A stretch of 55,805 nt of DNA. Origin: Acrocarpospora phusangensis (GTDB lineage Bacteria > Actinomycetota > Actinomycetes > Streptosporangiales > Streptosporangiaceae). The notes under the pieces were generated by a model. That model saw nothing but the letters and a program-made list of their open reading frames with translations, had not been told where the DNA came from and did no database searches. How positions within the stretch are numbered: position 1 is the stretch's first letter; each line of letters starts with the position of its first letter. This document shows positions 38,738-49,000 of this stretch, one piece after another. A program made the translations under genes and the position numbers. The DNA lies in the NCBI RefSeq assembly GCF_016862995.1, contig NZ_BOOA01000059.1:1-55805 (forward strand), written 5' to 3'.

Positions 38738-39979
38738 ATGAGTGAAGGAACGAGTGGGGGACGGCCCTTTCCGTTGGAGTCGGTTCCGATTCATGTGGCC
38801 GACAGCCTGCTCAGCGATCTTCGGCAGCGTCTGGACCTGACTCGCTGGCCGGCCGATGTGGGGAATGAGGACGGCTTCTACGGGGTGAGGCAGGGCTACC
38901 TGCGGGAACTCGTCGACTATTGGCGTACGGACTATGACTGGCGTGCGGCCGAACGGGCGATCAACGTTTACGAGCACTATCGCGTCGAGGTCGATGGTGT
39001 GCCGGTGCATTTCATGCGCAAGCCCGGAGTGGGACCGAACCCGACGCCGTTGATCCTCACGCACGGATGGCCGTGGACGTTCTGGCACTGGGCGAAGGTG
39101 ATCGACCCCCTGGCCGACCCGGGCGCGTACGGCGGCGACCCGGCGGAAGCCTTCGACGTGATCGTCCCCTCGTTCCCCGGATTCGGGTTCTCCACCCCGC
39201 TGACGAACAACCCGGACATGAACTTCTGGAAGGTCGCCGACCTCTGGCACACGCTCATGACCCGCACCCTCGGCTACGACAGGTACGCCGCCGCAGGCTG
39301 CGACGTCGGAGCGCTCGTCACCGGCCAACTCGGGCACAAGTACGCCGACGAGCTCCACGGCATCCACATCGGCTCCGGCCAGAAACTCACCCTGTTCAAC
39401 GGCGACAGAGCCTGGGACCTCAGCGGCGGCCGGCCCATCCCCGACGGGCTGCCCCCCGACATCCACGCCCGGATCGTCAGGTTGGAGAAGCGTTTCGCCG
39501 TCCATCTGGCCGCGCACGTCCTGGCCCCGAGCACACTCGCGTACGGGCTGACCGACTCACCCGCGGGCATGCTCGCCTGGATCCTGGACCGCTGGGCGAA
39601 CTGGAGCGACAACGGCGGCGACATCGAGACGGTGTTCACCAAGGACGACCTGCTCACCCATGCCACCATCTTCTGGGCCGGCGATTCGATCGCCACGTCG
39701 ATCCGGACGTACGCCAACAACAACCGCTACCCGTGGACCCCGTCGCATGATCGCCACCCGCCCGTCGAGGCCCCCACCGGCATCACCTTCGTCGCGTACG
39801 AGAACCCGCCCGGCGTCAGCACCGGCCAGCGCGTCCAGAACTTCCTGGAGGGCGACCGCGCCGGTTGGTACAACCACGTCAATCTGAACGTCCACGCCCG
39901 GGGCGGTCACTTCATCCCCTGGGAGATCCCCAACGAGTGGGTCGACGACCTCCGGCGCACGTTTCGTGGACGCCGGTAG
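38738..39979 (+). CDS. Epoxide hydrolase, alpha/beta-hydrolase fold
   Basis: A 413-residue product; the ATG has GGGAGG five bases upstream. The N-terminal cap part (P-F-P-L-E-S-V-P-I-H-V, L-R-Q-R-L-D-L-T-R-W-P) is the epoxide hydrolase N-terminal domain. The hydrolase core has L-T-H-G-W-P-W-T-F-W (oxyanion region), then G-C-D-V-G-A with the likely nucleophile Asp, a cap, and G-G-H-F-I-P-W-E-I-P with the catalytic His. It would open epoxides to diols; the substrate is unknown. It lies between comEC and holA, which are usually close neighbours in actinobacteria. Confidence 0.88.
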   Translation: MSEGTSGGRPFPLESVPIHVADSLLSDLRQRLDLTRWPADVGNEDGFYGVRQGYLRELVDYWRTDYDWRAAERAINVYEHYRVEVDGVPVHFMRKPGVGPNPTPLILTHGWPWTFWHWAKVIDPLADPGAYGGDPAEAFDVIVPSFPGFGFSTPLTNNPDMNFWKVADLWHTLMTRTLGYDRYAAAGCDVGALVTGQLGHKYADELHGIHIGSGQKLTLFNGDRAWDLSGGRPIPDGLPPDIHARIVRLEKRFAVHLAAHVLAPSTLAYGLTDSPAGMLAWILDRWANWSDNGGDIETVFTKDDLLTHATIFWAGDSIATSIRTYANNNRYPWTPSHDRHPPVEAPTGITFVAYENPPGVSTGQRVQNFLEGDRAGWYNHVNLNVHARGGHFIPWEIPNEWVDDLRRTFRGRR

Positions 39980-40023
39980 CCGTTTCGTTCTGAGCGGTCC
40001 GGCCGCGTGGCATGCTGCGTGGC

Positions 40024-40989
40024 ATGGGGAATGCTGCGGCGGTGACCTTGGTGGTCGGGGATGAGGAGTTGCTCGCGGATCGGGCCGTGGGGGCGGTGGT
40101 CGCCGAGGTCCGGGCGGGGGGCGAGGACGCCGAGGTGCATGACCTGCTGGGCGGGAAGGTGGAGCCCGGCGAGGTGACCCGGCTGACGTCGCCCTCGTTG
40201 TTCGGGGATCGGGCGGTGATCGTGATCCGGGCGGCGCAGGACCTGTCCAAGGACGTGATCGCCGAAGTGGTGAAATATGCCGGCAATCCGGGGGAGGATG
40301 CCGTGCTGGTGCTGGCCCATCCCGGTGGAGTGAAGGGGAAGGCACTGGTCGACGGCGTGAAGAAGGCCGGCGCCCGGGTGGTCACGGTCACCAAGCTGAC
40401 CAAGGCGGGGGAGCGGATCGACTTCATCAGGAACGAGGTCAGGCAGGCCGGGCGTACGATCACTCCGGCCGCGGCGCAGGCGCTGCTGGACGCGGTCGGC
40501 AGCGATCTTCGTGAGCTGGCGGCGGCTTGTAGCCAGCTCATGTTCGACACCAGCGGCAAGAGCATCGGCGAGGACGCCGTCACCCGCTACCACCGGGGGC
40601 GCGCCGAGGTCAGCGGATTCACCGTCGCCGACCTGGCCGTCGAGGGCAAAGCGGGTGAGGCGCTGGAGCAGCTCCGCTGGGCGCTGTCCACCGGAGTCGC
40701 CCCCGTCCTGATCGTCAGCGCCCTGGCCGGCGGCCTGCGCTCCCTCGCCAAAGTCGCCGGAGCCCCCAGAAACGCCAACGAGAACCAACTGGCCTCCCAG
40801 CTCGGCATGCCCCCCTGGAAGATCAGAAACGCCCGCCGCCAGCTCAACGGCTGGGGCCCGGACGGACTCTCCCGTGCCATCCAAGCCCTGGCCCTCGCCG
40901 ACGAACAGGTCAAAGGCGGCGGCACCGACCCCGGCTACGCCCTCGAAAACGCCGTCCAGACCATCCTCGCCAACCGCACCGGCCGATAG
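40024..40989 (+). CDS. holA: DNA polymerase III delta subunit
   Basis: A 321-residue product from the ATG at 40024, with an ATG four codons upstream as alternative. It has the delta-subunit layout: V-T-L-V-V-G-D-E-E-L-L, L-T-S-P-S-L-F-G-D-R-A-V-I-V-I, V-L-A-H-P-G-G-V-K-G-K, G-S-D-L-R-E-L-A-A-A-C-S-Q-L, then P-V-L-I-V-S-A-L-A and a helical collar domain. It opens the beta clamp in the clamp-loader complex. The comEC-holA neighbourhood is conserved in actinobacteria. Confidence 0.92.
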   Translation: MGNAAAVTLVVGDEELLADRAVGAVVAEVRAGGEDAEVHDLLGGKVEPGEVTRLTSPSLFGDRAVIVIRAAQDLSKDVIAEVVKYAGNPGEDAVLVLAHPGGVKGKALVDGVKKAGARVVTVTKLTKAGERIDFIRNEVRQAGRTITPAAAQALLDAVGSDLRELAAACSQLMFDTSGKSIGEDAVTRYHRGRAEVSGFTVADLAVEGKAGEALEQLRWALSTGVAPVLIVSALAGGLRSLAKVAGAPRNANENQLASQLGMPPWKIRNARRQLNGWGPDGLSRAIQALALADEQVKGGGTDPGYALENAVQTILANRTGR

Positions 40990-41021
40990 CATCCGTCCCG
41001 TAGATCTTGACCGCCTGGCGG

Positions 41022-41687
41022 TCACGCTCCGATGAAACTCACTGTCTCCGTCATGTCCGCGCGCTCGGTACGCAGCCGTGGAGCGTCTTCCTTCTCGAAC
41101 CCCACCGAGACACCGCAGAACAGTGCGAGCGTGTCATCGGCTCCGACTATGCGGCTGACGGTCTTGCGATACATCGTCCACATCACCTGGGGACAGCTGT
41201 GCAGCCCTTCCGCCCTCAGTAACAGCATGACCGTCTGTAGGTACATCCCCGCGTCCCCCCACTGCCCGGGCCCCATCGTCCGGTCGAGGTAGCAGAACAG
41301 CACGACCGGCGCCCCGAACGCCTCCGAGTTCAAGGCGGCGATCTTCATGGGCCTGTCGGGGTCGTCGCGCTCGATTCCCAGCGCTTTGTACCGCTGGGCA
41401 GCAGCGGCGGAAAAGCGGTCCAGATACGGCGAGGTCAGTTCTGCCGGGAACATCGGATACTCCCGCTCATCGCCCGGGTCTCCTGCCAGTGCCCTGGCCG
41501 TCGCATGCTTCTTCAGTTCGGCCAAGGGCTCACCGGCCACAACGTACAGATGCCACGGTTGGAGGTTCCCGCTCGATGGAGCCCGCGTCGCCGCGGTGAG
41601 CACTCGTTCAAGTACTTCTTTGGGCACGGGCTCATCGCTGAAGGCCCGCACGGCCCGGCGACTGTCCACGGCTTCGTACACATCCAC
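41022..41687 (-). CDS. Nitroreductase family flavoprotein
   Basis: A 221-residue product; the GTG at 41687 has GGGAG upstream (a GTG six codons earlier is less likely). Landmarks are S-R-R-A-V-R-A-F (FMN phosphate binding), A-P-S-S-G-N-L-Q-P-W-H, a central G-P-G-Q-W-G-D-A-G-M-Y-L-Q-T-V and a C-terminal G-V-S-V-G-F. It reduces nitroaromatics, quinones or similar with NAD(P)H; the natural substrate is unknown. It is convergent with holA. Confidence 0.88.
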   Translation of the reverse strand: MDVYEAVDSRRAVRAFSDEPVPKEVLERVLTAATRAPSSGNLQPWHLYVVAGEPLAELKKHATARALAGDPGDEREYPMFPAELTSPYLDRFSAAAAQRYKALGIERDDPDRPMKIAALNSEAFGAPVVLFCYLDRTMGPGQWGDAGMYLQTVMLLLRAEGLHSCPQVMWTMYRKTVSRIVGADDTLALFCGVSVGFEKEDAPRLRTERADMTETVSFIGA

Positions 41688-41785
41688 GTTCTCCCGTCCC
41701 CTCACTCATCGACCTAGGTGTACTCGGCCAAGACGTTGGTCACAGTCGGCCATGCCGGCCGGAAGCGGGGGAGCGGCTGGGAGGT

Positions 41786-42472
41786 TCAGGCTGGGGTCGG
41801 TTCGGGGGTCAAGAAGGCGCCGTCCTTAAGTTCGAGGACGCGGTCGGCGAGGGAGATCAGGCTGGGGTCGTGGGTGGCGACGAGGGCGGTGACGTTCTCG
41901 CTGCGGACGACGGCGCGGATGAGCTGCATGATCTGACGGGCGGTCTGGGAGTCCAGCTGACCGGTGGGTTCGTCGGCGATGAGGAGTTTGGGCCGGTTGG
42001 CGAGGGCCCGGGCGATGGCGACTCGCTGCTGCTGACCGCCGGAGAGTTCGTACGGACGCTGGTTGGCGTGCTGCTCCAAGCCGACGAGTGAGAGCAGGAG
42101 TTCCACCCGCCTGTCGCGTTCGTCCGGCGCTGTACGAGCCAGCCGCATGGGCACACCCACGTTCTCGGCCGCCGTCAGCACGGGAATCAGCCCGAACGAC
42201 TGGAACACGAAGCCGATCACGTCCCGGCGCAGGTCCAGCAGACCCTGTTCCGGCAGTTCGGTGATGACCTTCCCGTCCACGGTCACCCGCCCGGACGCGG
42301 GCCGGTCGAGCCCTCCCACCAGGTTGAGCAGCGTGGTCTTGCCCGACCCCGACCGCCCCCGGATGGCGACCAGCTCACCGGGACGGGCCTCGAAGGTGAC
42401 CCCCCGCAGGGCGACGACGTCGCGCGGGTAGACCTTCCGCAGGTCCCGTACCGACACCAGTGGCTCAGTCAT
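41786..42472 (-). CDS. ABC transporter ATPase, MacB/LolD type
   Basis: A 228-residue product from an ATG that overlaps the end of the previous ATPase gene by eight bases. Walker A is G-R-S-G-S-G-K-T-T, the signature L-S-G-G-Q-Q-Q-R, Walker B L-L-I-A-D-E-P-T-G, and the switch His follows in V-A-T-H-D-P. It is the last gene of a four-gene exporter operon with two permeases and two ATPases. The cargo is unknown; cell-envelope stress or peptide export is usual for the class. Confidence 0.92.
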   Translation of the reverse strand: MTEPLVSVRDLRKVYPRDVVALRGVTFEARPGELVAIRGRSGSGKTTLLNLVGGLDRPASGRVTVDGKVITELPEQGLLDLRRDVIGFVFQSFGLIPVLTAAENVGVPMRLARTAPDERDRRVELLLSLVGLEQHANQRPYELSGGQQQRVAIARALANRPKLLIADEPTGQLDSQTARQIMQLIRAVVRSENVTALVATHDPSLISLADRVLELKDGAFLTPEPTPA

Positions 42473-43391
42473 TGTTCTCCTCCCCGGGCGTGGACGGCCA
42501 GACGCCGATGTGGTCGCGTTCGAGCTCCAGCCGTACCCGGCGTTCCATGTCGAGGGCGTTCATGAAGTCGCGGGGCAGCTGGAGCCGCCCGACCCGGTCG
42601 AGGACCGCGTACTCCTCGGCGATGACGTCGCCGTCGACGGAGGTGCGGCGCAGCGTCTCGGAGGAGGTGCGGCCGTCGCGGATGCCGACGGTGCGGTCGA
42701 CCTGTTCGGAGACGAGCGGGTCGTGGGTGACGATCACGGCGGTGACGCCGAGTTCGCGGTTGGCGCTGCGCAGCGCGCCGAAGACCTCTTCGGAGGTGTC
42801 GCTGTCGAGTTCGCCGGTGGGCTCGTCGGCCAGGATGACCTCGGGCTCGTTGGCGAGGGCGACCGCGATGGCGATGCGCTGCTGCTGGCCGCCGGAGAGT
42901 TCGCCGGGCCGCCGGCCGGCGCAGTCGGCGACGCCGAGGAGTTCGAGCAGGGTGTCGGCGCGCCGCCGGGCGTCCCGCTTGTTGCCCGCCAGCCGCATCG
43001 GCAGCAGGACGTTCTCCAGCCCCGTCAGGTACGGCAACAGGTTCCGCCCCGTCTGCTGCCAGATGAACCCGACGACGGACCGCCGGTACCGGAGCCGGTC
43101 CCGGGAGGTCATGGACAGCAGGTCCATCCCGGCCACCCTGGCCAGCCCCGCGGTGGGCACGTCGAGCCCGGACAGCACGTTGAGCAGCGTCGACTTCCCC
43201 GACCCGGACGCGCCGACGATGGCGATCAGCTCGCCCTTCTCGATCAGCAGGTCGAGCCCCTGCAACGCCACGACCTCGACGCCCTCGGTCTTGTAGATGC
43301 GGACCAGGTTGTCGCACAGGATGTGGGCGTGCTCCCCGAAGGCCGGCCGGTTCCTGACCGCCTGCGCCTCCAGATCCGACAGTGTGGTCAT
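42465..43391 (-). CDS. ABC transporter ATPase with C-terminal AbrB-like tail
   Basis: A 308-residue product from an ATG overlapping the permease gene by four bases (ATGA); longer upstream frames are antisense artefacts. The ATPase (about 25-240) has Walker A G-A-S-G-S-G-K-S-T, signature L-S-G-G-Q-Q-Q-R and Walker B V-I-L-A-D-E-P-T-G. Residues about 262-298 (A-V-L-D-R-V-G-R-L-Q-L-P-R-D-F, then L-E-L-E-R-D-H-I-G-V-W) match the swapped-hairpin AbrB/SpoVT pattern, uncommon in transporter ATPases. It may mediate dimerisation or regulation. Confidence 0.9.
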   Translation of the reverse strand: MTTLSDLEAQAVRNRPAFGEHAHILCDNLVRIYKTEGVEVVALQGLDLLIEKGELIAIVGASGSGKSTLLNVLSGLDVPTAGLARVAGMDLLSMTSRDRLRYRRSVVGFIWQQTGRNLLPYLTGLENVLLPMRLAGNKRDARRRADTLLELLGVADCAGRRPGELSGGQQQRIAIAVALANEPEVILADEPTGELDSDTSEEVFGALRSANRELGVTAVIVTHDPLVSEQVDRTVGIRDGRTSSETLRRTSVDGDVIAEEYAVLDRVGRLQLPRDFMNALDMERRVRLELERDHIGVWPSTPGEENND

Positions 43392-46060
43392 GCGGACTCT
43401 CCCACTCGAAGTGCGGTGGCGACGCGGCGGCCGGTGGTGGCGTGCCCGAACGCGCCGAGGATGGAGACGGCGGTCAGGCCGGCCGCCAGCAGGATGGGCG
43501 TGGTCAGGGTCAGCGGGAACTCGGTGACGGCGATTCCGGCGTACGCCGACAGGTCCAGGCCGGGGCCGAGGGCGGCGGGCAGGGCGAGCCCGAGCGCGAG
43601 CCCGGCCAGAGAGGCCAGCACGATCAACGGCGCCACCTCCAGCACGGTCAGCAGCCGGGCCTGCCCCTGCGACAACCCCAGCGTACGCAGGAAGGACAGC
43701 GCCCGCGCCCGGTCGGCCGCCCCGATGACGAGGGCGATGATGACGGCGGCCAGCGCGTACGCGGCGAGCGCCACGGTCACGATGGTGAAGCTGGCGATGA
43801 TCGTCTGGGCCAGCGGCGCGCTCGCGATGCGCTCCCGGGCGGCGTCGACGGTCTCCACGGTCGCGTCCGCCAGGCCGACGGTCCGCTTCAGCAGGGCCTG
43901 GTCGACGTCCCCGCCCACCAGCAGGATGTTGGTGTAGTCGCGGAGCCCGGCGAGCTTCGGCCCCTCGTACGGCATGACGATCAGGTTGCCGGTCTCGAAC
44001 GCCAGCCCGGGCAGCTTCTCGATGTAACCCACATTCGTGAGCTTCATCCGGGTATGCCACCCGATCTCGAACGACGGGTACGGCGCGAAGCTCTTCGACA
44101 CCAGCGCCGGGATGCCGTCGCCGACCGGCGGATCCGGCACCACCAGCGGCGAGCCGGCCACGAGTTCCCGGTAGGCGGCCAGGTCCATGGCGAGCACGGT
44201 GGACGTCTGCCCGCCGGTCTTGACCTGCGCGGTGCCCTTGGCGACGGGCAGCACGGACGTGACCCCGGGCAGCGCCCGTACCTTCTCGATCACGTCCGCG
44301 GGGATCTCGGCCTCGCGTTCGATCCGGGCCTGCGCGCCTACGGTCTGCCAGGCGGCGGTCCGCTGGGTCTCGGCGATGCCCCCCGAGACCAGGGCGCCGA
44401 ACACCGACACGGCCAGCGCCGGCAGCAGGATCAGCACGGGCAGCGAGGTCGCCCCCCGGGAGCGCGCCGCGAGGGTCAGCCCGAGGAAGGGCACGGCCCC
44501 GCGGCGCCGGCCGGCCAGCCGTACGATCAGGCGGAGCGGGTACGGGTAGCAGCGCAGCGTGATCAGCGCGGCGGCCAGGGTGAGCGCGGCGGGGACGAGC
44601 AGCAGGAACGGGTCGGAACCGAGTTCGGCCACGTCGGTGGTGAGGCCGCGGCTGCGCAGCGCGTACGCGCCGGCCAGGGCGAGCACGATCACCAGGAGTT
44701 CCAGCGCGATCCTGCGCGGCGACGACTTGGGCACGACGAGGTCGTCGCGGCTGTCCAGGAGGGGTTTGCGGTGTGCGAAGGCGAGCCGCGCGGCCGCGAA
44801 CAGGATGGTCGCCACGGCGATGACGGCGGGGCTGACGTGCACGATCGGCGTGATCGGCCCCGGCACCAGGTAGGAGGCGGCGTAGCCGAGGAGGGCGGCG
44901 GGCAGCACGATCATCGCGACCGTGCCGGTGCCGGTCCGGGCGATCTGGCCGATGGAGCCGCCGCGGGCCCTGGCCAGGCCGAGCCCGGCGCGCATGCGTT
45001 CGGCCATCAGCTGGATCGACAGGGCGATCACGCCGAGCGCGACCACCACCAGTCCGCCCAGGATGAGGAACATCAGCGTCTGCGCGGTGCGCAGCTGCGC
45101 GAGGAACCTGTCCAGCAGCTGGTCGAGGCCGGTGGTCAGCTCGAACATGGCCGCGGGGATCTGCGCGATGCCGGTGGCGTGGTCGCCGGCCTGGTGCTCG
45201 ACGATCTGCCGGTAGTCGTCGATGGCCTGGATCATCGCGGGCGCGTTCCGGGCGTTGATCTTGGAGCCGTCGACGCCGAACACCCAGGAGTAGTACAGCT
45301 CCCGCCGCGCGTTCAGCTCCCGCAGCCCTTCGTCGGGGATGACGCCCACGGCCATGAGGTCGGGTTCGTCCGCCTGCGGGAGCGGCCGTACGGTGACGCG
45401 CTTGAGCTCGGCGTTGTGCTCCCAGAACCGGTCGGACTGGTCGGCGGCCTCGAACAGGCCGACGACCTGGGCGGCGATGGTGTAGCTGTTGCCGAGCAGC
45501 ACGGTGGTGCCGATCGGCATCTTCATGATGTCGGCGGCCTCTTCGACCAGGCCGATCTCGAAGAGCGGGAGGTCCTTCAGCTCGGGGTTGCCGGGGACGG
45601 CCGCCAGTCTCCTCGGGGGTCCGGGCTCGCGGCCTTCGACGTAGCGGATCTTCTCGTCCAGGTTCGACACCCAGGCCAGGTCCACGAAGCGTTGCGGCGG
45701 CGTGTCCCTGCCGAGGATGCCGGAGACCGGCGTGCCCCACGTGATGGCGGACTGGTGGCTGGTGCCGCCGGGCACGACGGCCCGGGCCAGGGTGGGCGGC
45801 AGGGCCTTCCGCAAGGTCTGGTCCAGGTCGGTGAACGCGCGCCGATCGTGGAACTCGTCCTCTTCGATGTTCGGCCGCAGCCGTACCGCCACGTCGACCT
45901 GCGGCGCGACCGCGTCGCCGGTGAGGACGTTCAACGCGTCGTCGTACGCGGCCTCGAAACCCCGGGGCAGCCCCGCCACCAGCAGTGACGCCGTGAGGAC
46001 GAGCAGCGCGAGCACGGCCGCCGCGCCCCGGTGCACGCGGACCAGCTGCCAGGCGTTCAT
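43388..46060 (-). CDS. FtsX/MacB-type ABC permease, second of two
   Basis: An 890-residue product from an ATG one base after the first permease stop. The N-terminal helix (VLALLVLTASLLVAGLPRGF) is followed by a long extracytoplasmic domain to about 310, then membrane helices around 325-350, 380-410 and further groups near 460-540 and 785-880, with FtsX-like segments (IVTVALAAYALAAVIIALVI). The topology suits a mechanotransmission exporter or envelope-signalling permease rather than a pore. Partners are the two ATPases downstream. Confidence 0.88.
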   Translation of the reverse strand: MNAWQLVRVHRGAAAVLALLVLTASLLVAGLPRGFEAAYDDALNVLTGDAVAPQVDVAVRLRPNIEEDEFHDRRAFTDLDQTLRKALPPTLARAVVPGGTSHQSAITWGTPVSGILGRDTPPQRFVDLAWVSNLDEKIRYVEGREPGPPRRLAAVPGNPELKDLPLFEIGLVEEAADIMKMPIGTTVLLGNSYTIAAQVVGLFEAADQSDRFWEHNAELKRVTVRPLPQADEPDLMAVGVIPDEGLRELNARRELYYSWVFGVDGSKINARNAPAMIQAIDDYRQIVEHQAGDHATGIAQIPAAMFELTTGLDQLLDRFLAQLRTAQTLMFLILGGLVVVALGVIALSIQLMAERMRAGLGLARARGGSIGQIARTGTGTVAMIVLPAALLGYAASYLVPGPITPIVHVSPAVIAVATILFAAARLAFAHRKPLLDSRDDLVVPKSSPRRIALELLVIVLALAGAYALRSRGLTTDVAELGSDPFLLLVPAALTLAAALITLRCYPYPLRLIVRLAGRRRGAVPFLGLTLAARSRGATSLPVLILLPALAVSVFGALVSGGIAETQRTAAWQTVGAQARIEREAEIPADVIEKVRALPGVTSVLPVAKGTAQVKTGGQTSTVLAMDLAAYRELVAGSPLVVPDPPVGDGIPALVSKSFAPYPSFEIGWHTRMKLTNVGYIEKLPGLAFETGNLIVMPYEGPKLAGLRDYTNILLVGGDVDQALLKRTVGLADATVETVDAARERIASAPLAQTIIASFTIVTVALAAYALAAVIIALVIGAADRARALSFLRTLGLSQGQARLLTVLEVAPLIVLASLAGLALGLALPAALGPGLDLSAYAGIAVTEFPLTLTTPILLAAGLTAVSILGAFGHATTGRRVATALRVGESA

Positions 46061-46061
46061 C

Positions 46062-49000
46062 TCAGTCCTCCCCGATGCGCAGCGCGCGGCCGAGTCCCTG
46101 GCGGCGCAGCGTGCGGGCGAGCCCGCCCACCACCGCGAACAGCACCAGCGCGACGGCCGCGAGCAGCGCGATGGTCGCGCCCCACGGAATGTCCAGCAGC
46201 ACGCCCGGCGTCACCGAGGTGGCCTGGCCGGTCAGCACGATGTGCGGCACCACCAGGGTGGCCACGATCGCGGCCAGCACGGTCCCGCCGAGCAGGGACA
46301 GGCCGATGATGAACGCCTGCTCGACCGCGAGCAGCCCGAACACCTGCCGGAAGCTCACGCCGAGCGCCCGCAGCAGCACGAACTCGGTCATCCGCTCCCG
46401 CGCGGCCACGGCCGCGTTGACCATGAAGCCGAGCACCGCGAACACCAGCGCCGCCGCGAATCCGAGGATCAGCGCGCCCTGCAGGCCGCTGGCCAGCGGG
46501 TCGTCGCGCAGCTCCCGGGCCAGCGCGGTCCGGTCCACCACGGTCTGATCCCATTCCGGGTGCTTGGCCAGCTCGGTCGCGGCCCGCTCGTCCGGCGTGG
46601 CCAGCCACCATTCGGTGGCCGGGTGCGGGGCCCGCGCCGTCGTCAGGTCCCGCGCCTGCAACGTCTCAAGATCGGCGAGTACGGCGGGGGTGTCCCCGGC
46701 CGTCCCCGGCATCGCGGTCACGATCCCGACCGGCATGACCGCCGTCTCCTGCCCGTCGATGGACAGCTGCGACGCCCGCCCCACGGCCAGCTTCGCCGAG
46801 GCGGCGATGTCGGCGGTGACCACGACCGGCAGCAGCGGCGTGTCGGGCACGCCGGGGACCACCGCCACGTATCCGGAGCCCTGGTCCGTCGCGTACCGCT
46901 CCGCCTTGGCCCTGGGCACCTGCAGGGTGAGCAGCCCGCCGGGCACCGCCTCGGGCGGCGGCAGCTGGCCGTCGCCCCGGATGAGGGCCGTCCACTCGGG
47001 CGCGGTGATCGGCTGCCCGTCCGCGAGCAGGCCGGTCACGCCGAGCGTGAACGGCGACCCGGCCCGCGGCACCGGCACGTCCAGCAGGACCCCGGTCAGG
47101 CTCAGCGGGTACGCGAGGGAACCCGCCTGCCCCGCCATGCCGGCCAGGTCGACGGTGACCACGTGGTCGGCGCCGTCGGGGACCAGCACCCCGGCCCTGG
47201 CCTCGTACCGCGCCCCGAGCGCGTCCCGCAGCACCAGCCGGGGCACCATGTTCCGGTACGAATCGGCCAGTTCGGGCTGCGCGAGCCGTACCCGGGTGGT
47301 CATGGTGAGCGTCTTCGGCGTGCCGGGGATCTCCACGGCCGGAAGTTCGGGTCGTTCCCCGGCCAGGTCGCGCCCGATGGTGGCCACCGGGTCCGCGGCC
47401 AGGTCCTGGCGGAGCAGCATCAGCCGGTCCAGCTTGGTGGCGTCCAGCGCCAGGAAGGCGGCGTCCACCGCGCCCAGCTCGACCGTCCCCCGGTAGACCG
47501 GGCTGGCCGCGGTCACGCCGGGCAGCTTCGCGTAGGTGCCGCCCCGGCCGAGCACGCCCAGCTCGGGGCCGGCGGCCGGGCCGGCCACCCGCAGGTCGGC
47601 GGAGGCGATGTGGTTGGCCTGGTCCAGCTGCGAGTTGCGCCAGGTCGCGGCGGTGGCGATGGACACCACGCCGATCGCGATGGCCATGGTCAGCAGCAGG
47701 ACGGGACCGGAGTAGCGCAGCGGGCGGCGGCTCACCTGCCACGCGCCGAGCGCCGGCGCCAGCGACCGCCTGCGGCTGGTGAGCCGTTCGGCCACCTTCG
47801 CCACGATCGGCACCAGGCGCAGCCCCAGCATGCCGCCGCACAGCAGCGCCAGCGCCGGGCCCATCACGATCAGCGGGTCGATGCCGAGGCCGCCGCCGCT
47901 CGTGGACGTCACCGGCGCGCCGTAGTGCTGCAGCTGCCAGACCGCGAGCGCCGCCAGCACCAGCAGGACCAGGTCGCCGCCGGCCCGCTGGATCAGGCCC
48001 TGCTTCTCACCCCGGCCGCGCGAGGACTGCTCCTCCACGTACGTGCGCCGCGCGCCGCGCACCGCCGGCAGCGCCAGCAGCACCGCGCAGGCGACGGCCA
48101 CGCCCGCGGAGATCAGGAACGTGGTGGCGTCCGGCGTGGGCGTGAGCCGTACGCCCGAGGCCCTGAACCAGGGGAGGGAGCTGACCAGCTGGAGCAGCGG
48201 CGGGGCCAGGAACGGCGCGACGATCGCGCACGGCACGGCGACCAGCAGCGACTCCGCGCCCGCCAGCAGGCCGAGCCGGACGCTGCCCGCGCCGCGCGAG
48301 CGCAGCAGCGCCACCTCCATCCTGCGGTGGTCGGCGAGCAGGCGCGCGGTCAGCATCAGCGCGTACGCGGCGAGCAGGAGCAGCTGGAGCACCGGCACCA
48401 GCATGGTGGAGCGGGCCACCAGGGCGGCCTGGTCGAGCTGGCCGAGCATGTCGGGCAGGCGGCTGGAGGCCGTACAGGCCGAGCATTCGGCTTTGAGGCG
48501 GTCGCCGAGCCCGGCCACCGCCGCCGCGAACGGCCGCAGCTCCTCCCGCGGCAGATCCCGCAGATCCGGTACGGCCAGCCAGCTCGCCGTGACATTCGTG
48601 GCGAACCGGGCGACGAACGTCTCCCTGGGCACCACCAGCGGCCCGTAGGTCGTGTAGTTGCCGATCGCCGAACCCCGGCGCAGCAGGTCGTCGCCGGACC
48701 AGCGCTCGCTGTTCTGGTCGGTGAGCTGGAAGATCCCGGCCACCCGGACGTCGACGGGCTTGTCGTCGAGGCGGCCGACGATGCGGAACTCGTTGCCGAC
48801 GGAGAGGTCCAGGGCCTGGGCGGCGGGCTGGGAGAGCGCGACCTCGACCCGGCCGGTGGGCCGGTTCTGCGGCCAGGCGCCGCCGATCAGGCGGGAGTGC
48901 TGCTCAAGCCCCTCGTACGAGGCGAACCGGGTGAGCTCCGGCTGCTCCAGCGTCTCCTGGCCGGGCAGCGCGAACGAGTCGGAACGGATGCCGACGCTGA

